Source: Dokdonella_A sp963834755 (GTDB taxonomy: Bacteria > Pseudomonadota > Gammaproteobacteria > Xanthomonadales > Rhodanobacteraceae). Taken from it: a stretch of DNA of 64,000 bases. This document shows, piece by piece, positions 56,136 to 64,000 of the stretch. Position 1 is the stretch's first letter. Each line of letters starts with the position of its first letter. The notes under the pieces are model-generated. The model did not search any database and was not told where the DNA came from. It was given only the letters and a program-made list of their open reading frames with translations. The position numbers and the translations under genes were made by a program. The DNA lies in assembly GCA_963834755.1 (NCBI GenBank), contig CAWICQ010000011.1, positions 248,001 to 312,000 of the forward strand, given 5' to 3'.

Positions 56136-57071
56136 TTGAGCCTTTCCGTTCCTATCAGCGCGACCGAAAGCGGCCCGCTTCCGCTGCGCGCAGCGTTGAT
56201 GATGGTCGCCAGCGCGTGCCTGTTCGGCTTCATGGCGATCGCGATCCGCTACGCGTCGCGCCAGCAGCATCCGTTCGAGATCGCGTTCTTCCGCAGTCTC
56301 TTCGGTGCCATGTTCGCGCTGCCGCTGATCTACGTGCGCGGCACCGATGTGCTGGTCACGGGCAAGCTCGGTTTCTACGTCGCGCGCTGCGTGATCGGCA
56401 TGCTCGGCATGATGGCCGGATTCTGGGCGATCGTGCATCTGCCGCTCGCGCAGGCGATTGCGCTGTCGTATTCCTCGCCGCTGTTCGTGACGATCGGCGC
56501 CGTGCTGTTTCTCGGTGAAATCGTGCGCATGCGGCGCTGGTCCGCGGTCGCGGCCGGATTTCTCGGCGTCATCGTGATCGTCAGGCCCGGCGCCGACAGC
56601 ATGGCTGCAGGCGCATGGGTCGCCGTGATGGCCGCGGCGCTGAGCGGCATGACCACGGTCAGCATCAAATTCCTGTCGCGCTCCGAACCGCCCGATCGCA
56701 TCGTGCTGCTGACGACGTTGCTCTGGGTTCCGCTGTCGCTACCCGGCGCGCTCACCGTCTGGAAATGGCCGGATGCAGCGACCTGGCCGTGGCTCGTGCT
56801 TTCCGGTCTGCTCGGCACGGGCGGCCACTTTTTCTGGACGCGCGCGCTGCGGCTTGCCGATGCGTCGCTGCTGGCGCCTTTCAGCTACATGCAGCTGCTC
56901 GTGGTCACGGTGATCGCATGGTTTCTGTTCGGCGAAACGGTCGATGCGTACACCGCGACCGGCGCCGCGATCATCATCGGCGCCACGCTCTACATCGCAC
57001 GTCGCGAAGCAAAGCTCTCACGACGGCATGCCGTCGAAGCCGAAGCTGCCGCAGCAGAACCACAGGTCTGA
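56136..57071 (+). CDS. EamA/RhaT-type DMT transporter
   Basis: 311 aa from TTG 56136 (ATG 56199 also possible). Ten membrane helices in two EamA halves: ALMMVASACLFGFMAIAIRY, MLGMMAGFWAIVHLPLAQAIALSYSSPLF and WVAVMAAALSGMTTVSIKFL, then SGLLGTGGHFFWTRALRLAD and APFSYMQLLVVTVIAWFLFGE. It probably exports a metabolite; the substrate cannot be read. Divergent from kdsB across 140 bases. Confidence 0.93.
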   Translation: MSLSVPISATESGPLPLRAALMMVASACLFGFMAIAIRYASRQQHPFEIAFFRSLFGAMFALPLIYVRGTDVLVTGKLGFYVARCVIGMLGMMAGFWAIVHLPLAQAIALSYSSPLFVTIGAVLFLGEIVRMRRWSAVAAGFLGVIVIVRPGADSMAAGAWVAVMAAALSGMTTVSIKFLSRSEPPDRIVLLTTLLWVPLSLPGALTVWKWPDAATWPWLVLSGLLGTGGHFFWTRALRLADASLLAPFSYMQLLVVTVIAWFLFGETVDAYTATGAAIIIGATLYIARREAKLSRRHAVEAEAAAAEPQV

Positions 57072-57079
57072 GCCCATCG

Positions 57080-57664
57080 ATGAACGATCCGCATCCTACC
57101 GAGGCGGCACGCAGCCGCCGCCAGCAACTGTCGAACCTCACCAGCGGGCTCGCGCTCGCCGTCAGCGTCTTCGCGCTCGCCATCGGCACGTGGCAGACGC
57201 GACTGATGCAAGGCCAGGCTCGGGCCAGCGTGTGGCCGTATCTTTCCATCGGCTACACCTACAGCAGCGACACCGACGAAAACGCCTTCATTTGGCGCGT
57301 CGACAACAACGGCGTCGGGCCCGCGCGCGTGCAGCGCGTTTCGTTGACGCTCGACGGTCATCCGATGAAGCACTGGACCGACGTGCTGATCGCACTCGGA
57401 TTCAAGGGCAAACTGCACCTTTCGACATCGAGCATCTCGGGCGAGGTGATCCCGCCTTCCCTCAACCGTGAAACCGCGATCGAAGCGATCCACATCAACG
57501 ACCGCGACGTCGGCGCCGCGTTCAAGAACGCGGTCGAACGGTTCAAGATGGATATCTGCTACTGCTCGGTCTACGACGACTGCTGGATTGCGCACTGGCA
57601 GCGCAATCGCGCCGACGCAGTCCCTCGCTGCGATGGCACCGGGCTCATGCAATTCGAGGATTGA
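57080..57664 (+). CDS. Hypothetical single-span membrane protein
   Basis: 194 aa starting eight bases after the DMT transporter. One N-terminal helix (LTSGLALAVSVFALAIGTWQ) precedes an exported beta-rich domain with RASVWPYLSIGYTYSSDTDE, FIWRVDNNGVGPARVQRVSL, and three Cys near the end (CYCSVYDDCW). Unassigned; similar one-span proteins occur in xanthomonads. Likely cotranscribed with the transporter. Confidence 0.8.
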   Translation: MNDPHPTEAARSRRQQLSNLTSGLALAVSVFALAIGTWQTRLMQGQARASVWPYLSIGYTYSSDTDENAFIWRVDNNGVGPARVQRVSLTLDGHPMKHWTDVLIALGFKGKLHLSTSSISGEVIPPSLNRETAIEAIHINDRDVGAAFKNAVERFKMDICYCSVYDDCWIAHWQRNRADAVPRCDGTGLMQFED

Positions 57665-57681
57665 CCACGGACCTTCCTTCC

Positions 57682-58377
57682 CTACGCGTTCGCCGCCCGC
57701 GGCCGCAGGCCGCGGAACACCAGCGTGTAGACGCCATAGCTCCATGCAATTGCAGCGGTCCAGCCGGCGAGAATGTCCGACGGATAGTGCACGCCAAGAT
57801 AGACGCGCGAAAGACCGACCAGCACGACGAACGCACTCATCGCGACGACCACCAGCCAGCGCCCGCGCGTGCTCCAACACAACAGCACGAGCACGCAGGC
57901 GAGCGTCATCGAACCCATCGCGTGGCCGCTCGGGAAACTGTAGCTGCCTTCGGGCGTGATCGATTCCCAAAGTCTCGGACGGCCGCGCGCGAACAGCGGC
58001 TTGGCGGCGAGATTGAGCAATGCCGAGCCACCGATCGCGAGGGTGGCGAACACGCCCCCGCGGACGTGACGCTTGTAGACCAGCGTCGCGATCAAACCAA
58101 TGTCGAACGGCACCACGCCCCAAAGATAACCCAGCGCGCCAACGATGACGAAGAATCGGTCGAAGCCCGAGCCGGCCATTCCGTGTGCAAGTTCGAGCAG
58201 CGGCACGTCGAAAAAGAAGCCTTCGCCCTCGCGCAATTCGTGCGCGAACGCGCCGAATCCCGCCAGCGGCGCGAGGACGCCGAGAAACACCAGCAACAGC
58301 AGCAGTCCATATCGCCGCAGGAACGCCGCACCGAACCGCGCCTCCGCGCGGACCGCTGCGCCCGCTTCAGTCAGCAT
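57682..58377 (-). CDS. PAP2 family phosphatase
   Basis: 231 aa from ATG 58377, which lies inside the last codons of ispG (11-base overlap). The three phosphatase motifs are complete: KPLFARGRPRLW, YSFPSGHAMGS and SRVYLGVHYPSDILAG, with about six helices. It could dephosphorylate undecaprenyl-PP or a lipid phosphate at the periplasmic face. The overlap with ispG links it to isoprenoid supply. Confidence 0.94.
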   Translation of the reverse strand: MLTEAGAAVRAEARFGAAFLRRYGLLLLLVFLGVLAPLAGFGAFAHELREGEGFFFDVPLLELAHGMAGSGFDRFFVIVGALGYLWGVVPFDIGLIATLVYKRHVRGGVFATLAIGGSALLNLAAKPLFARGRPRLWESITPEGSYSFPSGHAMGSMTLACVLVLLCWSTRGRWLVVVAMSAFVVLVGLSRVYLGVHYPSDILAGWTAAIAWSYGVYTLVFRGLRPRAANA

Positions 58378-59644
58378 GCGCCCTCGGCTGATAGCGCCTC
58401 GCGACATAATCTTCGACAATGCCCACGAACTCCTTCGCAATGTTCTCGCCACGCAGCGTCATCGCTTTCTCGCCGTCGATGAATACCGGCGCCGCCGGCG
58501 CTTCGCCGGTGCCCGGCAGCGATATGCCGATGTTCGCGTGCCGCGATTCGCCGGGACCATTGACGACGCAGCCCATCACCGCGAGCGTCAGATTCTCGAC
58601 GCCGTCGAACTTCATGCGCCATTCCGGCATCTTCGCGCGCACATGATCCTGCACGCTCTTGGCCAGTTCCTGGAACAGCGTGCTCGTCGTGCGCCCGCAG
58701 CCGGGACATGCGGTGACCAGCGGCGTGAACGCGCGCAGGCCCATGGTCTGCAGGAGTTCCTGGGCGACGATCACCTCGCGCGTGCGCGATTCGCCGGGCT
58801 CGGGCGTGAGCGAAATGCGGATCGTGTCGCCGATACCCTCCTGCAGCAGCACGCCGAGCGCCGCGGTCGATGCGACGATCCCTTTCGAGCCCATGCCGGC
58901 TTCGGTGAGCCCGAGATGCAATGCGTAATCGCACCGCGCCGCGATGTCGCGATAAACCGCAATCAGCTCCTGCACGCCGGATACCTTGCACGAAAGAATG
59001 ATGCGATCGCGGCCCAAGCCGAGCTCTTCGGCACGCGCGGCAGAATCGAGTGCCGAACGAATCAGCGCTTCGCGCGCGACGCGCGAGGCATCCCACGGCT
59101 CGCTGCGCGCGTGGTTCTCGTCCATCAGCGCCGCGACCATCGCCTGGTCGAGCGAACCCCAGTTCGCGCCGATGCGCACCGGTTTTTCATATTTCAGCGC
59201 GAATTCGATGATCGTCGCGAACTGCACGTCGCGCTTTCGGCCGAAGCCGACGTTACCCGGATTGATGCGGTATTTCGCCAGCGCTTGCGCGCATGCGGGC
59301 TCGCGCTCGAGCAACTGATGGCCGTTGTAGTGAAAGTCGCCGATGAGCGGAACACCGACGCCACGCATGTCGAGACGCTCGCGGATATGAGGCACGGCGG
59401 CCGCCGCATCGGGTGTGTTGACGGTGATGCGCACCAGCTCCGAGCCTGCTCGCGCGAGCTCGGCGACTTGTTTCGCAGTCGATTCGATGTCGGCTGTGTC
59501 GGTGTTCGTCATCGACTGCACGACCACGGGCGCGACATTGGGCGCAGAGCCGCCGACTGTGACCGCGCCGACACGCACGGCCACGCTGTGCCGTCGCGCG
59601 TGAGCAGTGGGCAGCGTCGTGTCCGTTGGCCTATTCCAATTCAC
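58367..59644 (-). CDS. ispG: (E)-4-hydroxy-3-methylbut-2-enyl-diphosphate synthase
   Basis: 425 aa from GTG 59644. It has the two-domain form usual in proteobacteria: VGAVTVGGSAPNVAPVVVQSMTNTDT at the start, HYNGHQLL, PGNVGFGRKRD and VKVSG-type VSGVQELI; then the Fe-S ligands ACPGCGRT and MGCVVNGPGE with a Glu near the end (SKG, GESRHANIGI). It catalyses the MEcPP-to-HMBPP step with a 4Fe-4S cluster. The PAP2 gene overlaps it. Confidence 0.98.
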   Translation of the reverse strand: MNWNRPTDTTLPTAHARRHSVAVRVGAVTVGGSAPNVAPVVVQSMTNTDTADIESTAKQVAELARAGSELVRITVNTPDAAAAVPHIRERLDMRGVGVPLIGDFHYNGHQLLEREPACAQALAKYRINPGNVGFGRKRDVQFATIIEFALKYEKPVRIGANWGSLDQAMVAALMDENHARSEPWDASRVAREALIRSALDSAARAEELGLGRDRIILSCKVSGVQELIAVYRDIAARCDYALHLGLTEAGMGSKGIVASTAALGVLLQEGIGDTIRISLTPEPGESRTREVIVAQELLQTMGLRAFTPLVTACPGCGRTTSTLFQELAKSVQDHVRAKMPEWRMKFDGVENLTLAVMGCVVNGPGESRHANIGISLPGTGEAPAAPVFIDGEKAMTLRGENIAKEFVGIVEDYVARRYQPRAHAD

Positions 59645-59667
59645 GCAGTTTCCGATTCATGCGGCCA

Positions 59668-61398
59668 TCAACCTCCGGCCGCGGCGCGCTGCACGGTGGC
59701 GTCGTTCGCGGGTTCCGCATCCGGCGCCGGCAGCGGCGGCAGCGCGAACTGGAGATAGATGCCGGTCGACTCGATGAGGCCCATGCCGCGCACCCGCTCG
59801 GTGCGCGCGGGTGCAGGACGACCCTGCAGATCCGCCGGCGCGCTGATTTCGACCGCCGACGACGCGCGCTCGAACAGGCCCGGCGTAATCAGCGACGTCG
59901 GACCTGCTTCATCCGGCCGCAGCGACGTCAGCAGCAATCCACGCACGGCCGATTGCATGCCGCTCTCTTCGATGTGCCGCACGCTGGCGGGCAACGCGCG
60001 CCGGCTGAGCAGCTCGACACCGGCGTCGACGCGACCTTGCTCGTCGATGCGAATCCAGCGGATGGCGCCGATCATCCAGTCGGGTGTGCCTTCGCCCGTT
60101 TCGGGCAGCGCGAATCCGACCAGCTCGCCAATGCGCGCGCGCACCGCTTCGCCGCTCGGGCCACGCTCCCACACCAGCCGGTAACCGCCGAGACTTTGAT
60201 CGAGCACCCGCGCCTTGAGCCGCGTCGCGCGTGCGGGTTCGCTGGCGCTGATCGCCCACGACGCGATGCGGTCGCTTTCGCTGAGACTGATCGCCTGACC
60301 ACGTACGCGACGCAGGAAACTTTCGAAATCCTCGTTGCCGGCGAGCACGTAATGCAGGTCGTGCAGCCCGAGCACGGTATCGAGCTGATATCCGCCGCCG
60401 AGCCGCGTGTGCGTGCGCTCGCCGGTTGCGGTCCAGCCGTCGACGAGCCGATGCGCGAGATCGATATCGACCTGCACCGGCGCGCCGCCGCGCAAACGAA
60501 ACGTCGCGACGCGCGCGCCGGGCGGCAGCATGTCAATCTGGCTTTCGATGAACGACAGCAACGGTTTCATGCCGATCGAAAGGACTTCGAGATCGCCATG
60601 ACCGCGTTCTTCGGGCAAGTAACCGGGGCCGCGATCACCGTCGGTGTTCATCGCGAGATCGCCTTCGTTCGCACCTGCGCGCAATTCGCAATACGGCGCG
60701 ACCGTGCGCGTGAACGCGATCACCTCGAGCAGCTCGCGCTGCGTGTAGCGATACGGATTGGCCAGCGCGAGCAGCAACGCGTGTGCGTAGGCGAGCCGCG
60801 CGCTGATTGCGCTGCCGAGCAGCGGATCGTCGACCGCGCGATCGTCGAAACGCACCATCGTCATGAAACGATAAACATCGTGCAGCGATTGCCACACGCC
60901 GGCCGGCGGCGTGCGATAAAGAAGATACGCTTTCGCGAGGTGCTCGCCGCCGTGCTGCAACGCGCGCACGCCCGCCAGCGCGACCTGCTTGGCGCGCATG
61001 AACGGCACGCTGCCGGCCGGCGCGCAAAATTCGGCGAGCGCGATGCGGTAGCCGAGCGCAAGCTCGCTCTGGAATTCGAGCGCGATCGCGCCGAGCTCGA
61101 CCTTCTGCGGCGGCAACGGGAAACTCGCGCCGACGATCTGCTTGTCGGTCAAGCCGGCGAGCTGGGCGACCGGATGCCGCAGTATTTCCAAAGCATCTAG
61201 ACGCTGCGACGCGTCGACGCGCATGCGATTGATCTGACGCAATCCGTCCAGCAGCAGTTTCGCGGTCGCGCTGAAATTCGCCAGCGGCAACGCCGCGACC
61301 CACGAACGCAGCGCGCGCGCTTCCGCCGCGAACGCGCCGGCGGTCGGCGCGTGGCGCTCGGGAGTCGCGCGAAGCAGGCGGCGGTAGCGTTCGTTCAT
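59668..61398 (-). CDS. Large conserved protein of unknown function, possible PilZ-like C-terminus
   Basis: 576 aa, upstream of ispG on the same strand (24 bases apart). The middle is helical (ALAYAHALLLALANPYRYTQRELLEV, AGANEGDLAMNTDGDRGP). The later third is strand-rich with ARIGELVGFALPETG, MIGAIRWIRIDEQGRVDAGVELLSR, a pattern reminiscent of PilZ domains (the RxxxR motif is not clear). No signal peptide. Likely specific to Lysobacterales; a c-di-GMP link is a guess. I do not assign function. Confidence 0.75.
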   Translation of the reverse strand: MNERYRRLLRATPERHAPTAGAFAAEARALRSWVAALPLANFSATAKLLLDGLRQINRMRVDASQRLDALEILRHPVAQLAGLTDKQIVGASFPLPPQKVELGAIALEFQSELALGYRIALAEFCAPAGSVPFMRAKQVALAGVRALQHGGEHLAKAYLLYRTPPAGVWQSLHDVYRFMTMVRFDDRAVDDPLLGSAISARLAYAHALLLALANPYRYTQRELLEVIAFTRTVAPYCELRAGANEGDLAMNTDGDRGPGYLPEERGHGDLEVLSIGMKPLLSFIESQIDMLPPGARVATFRLRGGAPVQVDIDLAHRLVDGWTATGERTHTRLGGGYQLDTVLGLHDLHYVLAGNEDFESFLRRVRGQAISLSESDRIASWAISASEPARATRLKARVLDQSLGGYRLVWERGPSGEAVRARIGELVGFALPETGEGTPDWMIGAIRWIRIDEQGRVDAGVELLSRRALPASVRHIEESGMQSAVRGLLLTSLRPDEAGPTSLITPGLFERASSAVEISAPADLQGRPAPARTERVRGMGLIESTGIYLQFALPPLPAPDAEPANDATVQRAAAGG

Positions 61399-61497
61399 GC
61401 GTTCGGATCGCTGGGGATTGGGCCGCGAATGGCTCCATCGAGGCGCGGCGGCCGATGAATTATACGGCGTCGTACAAGGCTGAACGACGCGCCGCTC

Positions 61498-63468
61498 CTA
61501 AGATCCGCCTTGGGCCCTCGCCAGTGCGCCGCGCACCAGCCGCGCGAGGAGTCGCTCACCCAACGTCGGCGCGGAATTCCTGAGCGCCAATCGATCCAGG
61601 CAAGCCTCGGCGTCCGGCGATGTTCCCGGTGCCAGCACCGCCGCGGCGAGGCCCGGCCAACGCCGCCAGTCGCCGGTCGCCTTCTTGAGCCACAACAGCG
61701 CCGGCAGCAGCCGGCGCTCGACGCCGTTGAAATCGCTGCCGAACGGAAACAGCGGAAAAAGTCCGCGCGCGTCGAAAGGACGCAGCCGTTCGACGAGATC
61801 GGCCGGCGTATTGCGGCGCCACGCATCCGGCACGCGAAAATCGCGCGCCAGTTTTCCAGCGTGCATCGCATCGGCTGCGAGCCGGTCCTGAAACCGCGCG
61901 TCGCTGATCGCGAGCATCGCGCGAATGCACGCCTCGTCGCTTTTACCGCGCAGATCCGCGATGCCGTATTCGGTGATGTAGATATCGCGCAGGTGGCGCG
62001 GAATCGTCGTGTGGCCGTAATTCCAGCGGATGTTCGATTCGACTTTGCGGCCATGACTGCGCGTCGCGCGCAGCAACAGCACCGAACGTCCGCCGGTCAG
62101 CGCGTGCGCCATCGCGACGAAGTTGTACTGGCCGCCGACGCCGCTGACGACGCGGCCATCCTCGAGCGCATCCGACACTGCGGCGCCGAGCACCGTCGCC
62201 ATCATGCAGGTGTTGAAGAAGCGCGAGTCGCGCCGCTGCGTCGCGTCGAGCTGTTCGCGTCCGCCGTAAAGTTGGTTCACGTCGGACACGCGGCTCATGG
62301 ACAAGGCCCGCATAGTCCTCGCCATCGAGCTCGCGCAGCCACGCGTACAGCTCTTTGGAACCCAGAAAAAACGCGCCTTTGAGATAGTGCCCGCCACGCA
62401 GCGATCCGTCATCCGTTCGCGTGCCCGCGTCAAGCGCGCGCTGCAGATCGATATCGTCGTAGACATTGCGTTTCAGCACACCGCCACGGCGCAGGTGCAT
62501 GAAGCCGTCCATGACCATTTCGCTCGCGCCGTAGAGTCCGCGCGCGAACGGAGCGAGTCCGCCGTAACGCGCGATCAATCGTGTCGCTCGCCGGATCATC
62601 GCCGCGCAACGCGCGCAGCGCGGCGAGGTAGTCGCCGTTGCGTTGATGCCGAACCAGCAGCGCAGCGACGATCGCATCGGACAGTGCGCCGATTCCGATC
62701 TGCAGTGTGCCGCCGTCGCGCACCAGTGCACTGGCGTGCATGACCGATCGCGTGTTCGACGAGATCGACCGCATCGCGCGGAATCGCGAACAGCGGCTGC
62801 GCGGGCAGATCGCCGTCGACGATCTCGTCGAACAATCGCGCGTCGACGTCCGCGGCGCCGCCGAGAAAAGGCAGATCCGGATGCACGACGCCGATCAGCA
62901 ATGGCCGGCGTCCGCCCGCCGCTGCGATCGCATCGAGCACGTCGAGCGTCACGTCGGGATTGCACGACAGGCTGTAGCGCGCCGCACTGCCGTTGCCACG
63001 CCGCGCGACGAGCTGCACGATCGCATGCAGGTCTGCCGTTTCGGCGATATCTCGCGCGACTTGCGTGTAGTTGATGCTCGCGTAGTCGCGCTGCGCACGT
63101 TCCGAGTGCAGCATCGCGCCGGACTGGAAATAGAATTCCTGGATGCGGATATTTTCCGGCAGTCGGTTCGCTTTCAGATCGACGACATAGTCGAGCCGCG
63201 GATAATCCGCGCCGAACTGCCGCGCCAGGAATGGTTGCAGAAAACGGCGCTCCAGATCATTGCCCGGCACCGGCGGATCGAGCGAGAGGGCGGTGTACAG
63301 CGTCAAGCGCCGCGATGGATCGGCCTTGAAACGCCGGTAAATCGCGTTGAGCAGATGGTTCGGCTTGCCGAGCCCGAGCGGCGCGGCAATGGCCACATGA
63401 TCCGCGGCCTCTGCAAGGATGCGGTCGACGACGGCCTCGAGTGCGTCGTTTCGGTTCGCAGCGGTCAT
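61498..63468 (-). CDS. Acetyl-CoA hydrolase/transferase family protein (three frame breaks)
   Basis: From ATG 63468 (GAGGAG) the repaired protein is about 655 aa. It is of CoA-transferase fold: DHVAIAAPLGLGKPNHLLNA, RDGGTLQIGIGALSDAI, GFMHLRRGGVLKRNVYDD, then SDVNQLYGGREQLD, and GVGGQYNFVAMAHALTGGRS with TTIPRHLRDIYITEYGIADLRG. Each break (about 62745, 62585 and 62305) is a +1 base. Members move CoA between acids or hydrolyse acetyl-CoA; the exact acyl group is unknown. Confidence 0.88.
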
Positions 63469-63579
63469 TGGCTCCTCCGTCGGCCGCCATCATCGCAGAT
63501 CGCGCGCACGCGGCGCGCGTTCTCGTTGCTCCGTTTCGCGCGGATCCCGGTGCTCGCGTTGATCCCGTAGACTCTGCGC

Positions 63580-64000
63580 ATGGCCGCCGTCGCGTCTCGC
63601 CGCATCGTTCCCGACGCCCTGCCCGTGCGCGTGCTCGCCGAGCAGGCCTTCAGCCGCGCCGCGGGTGCGCCGTTGCTCGCCGGGAATGCCGTCGACCTTC
63701 TGATCGATGCGCGCGCGAACTTCGATGCCTGGCTCGCTGCGATCCGCGCCGCACGATCGCTGGTGCTGCTCGAGAACTACATCTTTCGCGACGACGCGAC
63801 CGGACGCGAGTTCCGCGACGCGCTCATCGAGCGCGCCGGCGCCGGTGTCAAAGTGTGCGTGATCCGCGACTGGATGGGCTGCATCGGCCAATCGAGCGTC
63901 GCCTTCTGGCAGCCGCTCGTCGCCGCCGGCGGCGAAGTGCGCACATACAATCCGCTGCATTTCACCAGTCCGTTCGGCTGGCTTTCGCGCGACCATCGCA
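63580..64000 (+). CDS. Cardiolipin synthase / PLD family, partial (C-terminus beyond window)
   Basis: The first 140 codons from ATG 63580: LLAGNAVDLLIDARANFDAW, IRAARSLVLLENYIFRDD, ALIERAGAGVKVCVIRDWMG and YNPLHFTSPFGWLSRDH. This is the start of a ClsB-like phospholipase D-fold synthase; the HxK motif region (RDHR..K) is just being reached at the edge. It would join PG (from pgsA) into cardiolipin. Divergent from the CoA transferase gene. Confidence 0.92.
   Translation, partial: MAAVASRRIVPDALPVRVLAEQAFSRAAGAPLLAGNAVDLLIDARANFDAWLAAIRAARSLVLLENYIFRDDATGREFRDALIERAGAGVKVCVIRDWMGCIGQSSVAFWQPLVAAGGEVRTYNPLHFTSPFGWLSRDHR

Overview
The window is a GC-rich, gene-dense stretch of a Gram-negative chromosome. 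LPS synthesis (kdsB), the MEP pathway (ispG), several lipoproteins, YajQ, and the uvrC-pgsA-tRNA-Gly-tRNA-Cys order fit a gammaproteobacterium of the Lysobacterales (Xanthomonadales), perhaps Rhodanobacteraceae-like. This placement is inferred from gene content; no 16S gene is present. I see no phage, insertion sequence, CRISPR array or origin.

Layout. 1-6.6 kb: a partial BNR/sortilin-type beta-propeller protein with an upstream LolA-like partner, an Mpo1-like protein, a pirin, a cold-shock protein with a clear terminator, a metallopeptidase lipoprotein and a DUF2127 membrane protein. 6.7-13.3 kb: small secreted proteins (two EF-hand, one YXWGXW type, one Gly/Tyr/His-repeat lipoprotein), an aminopeptidase, GFA, DUF4440, rhomboid, GNAT, FMN reductase and PhzF. 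13.3-22.2 kb: DUF1345, a MASE2-GGDEF cyclase, OsmC, a second GFA, a Spy-like protein, a lytic transglycosylase, an alpha/beta hydrolase, an amidohydrolase, and a TetR regulator divergent from a membrane protein. 22.2-29.8 kb: an SGNH/MBOAT acyl-transfer pair, a 34-aa basic protein, DUF2233, YajQ, a stress cluster (27-aa membrane protein, CsbD, BON), a coiled-coil lipoprotein and a GAF-EAL protein. 30-36.8 kb: accessory proteins, CHAD, an FGE remnant beside a 12-C tract, then a small protein coupled to a fatty-acid desaturase, followed by an RRM protein. 37-50 kb: two coupled TPR/TolB-like proteins, an ATP-dependent DNA ligase, a DUF6496 basic protein, a metallothionein, Crp/Fnr, DUF347, a Kir channel and orphans. 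50-64 kb is core: two tRNAs, pgsA, uvrC, an NHL-thioredoxin protein / LMW phosphatase / kdsB operon, a DMT exporter, PAP2/ispG, a large conserved hypothetical, an acetyl-CoA hydrolase family protein and a partial cardiolipin synthase.

A dominant feature of the data is frame damage. About thirteen genes, including uvrC, are broken by single-base changes. Nearly all behave as +1 insertions, often a doubled base. I read these as sequencing or assembly error, and such genes are given as full spans with the break positions.

Functional threads: c-di-GMP turnover and sensing (GGDEF, GAF-EAL, YajQ), cold and membrane adaptation (CSP, desaturase, RRM), envelope stress (CsbD, BON, Spy-like, EF-hand proteins), and lipid and envelope synthesis (pgsA, kdsB, ispG, PAP2, cardiolipin synthase).
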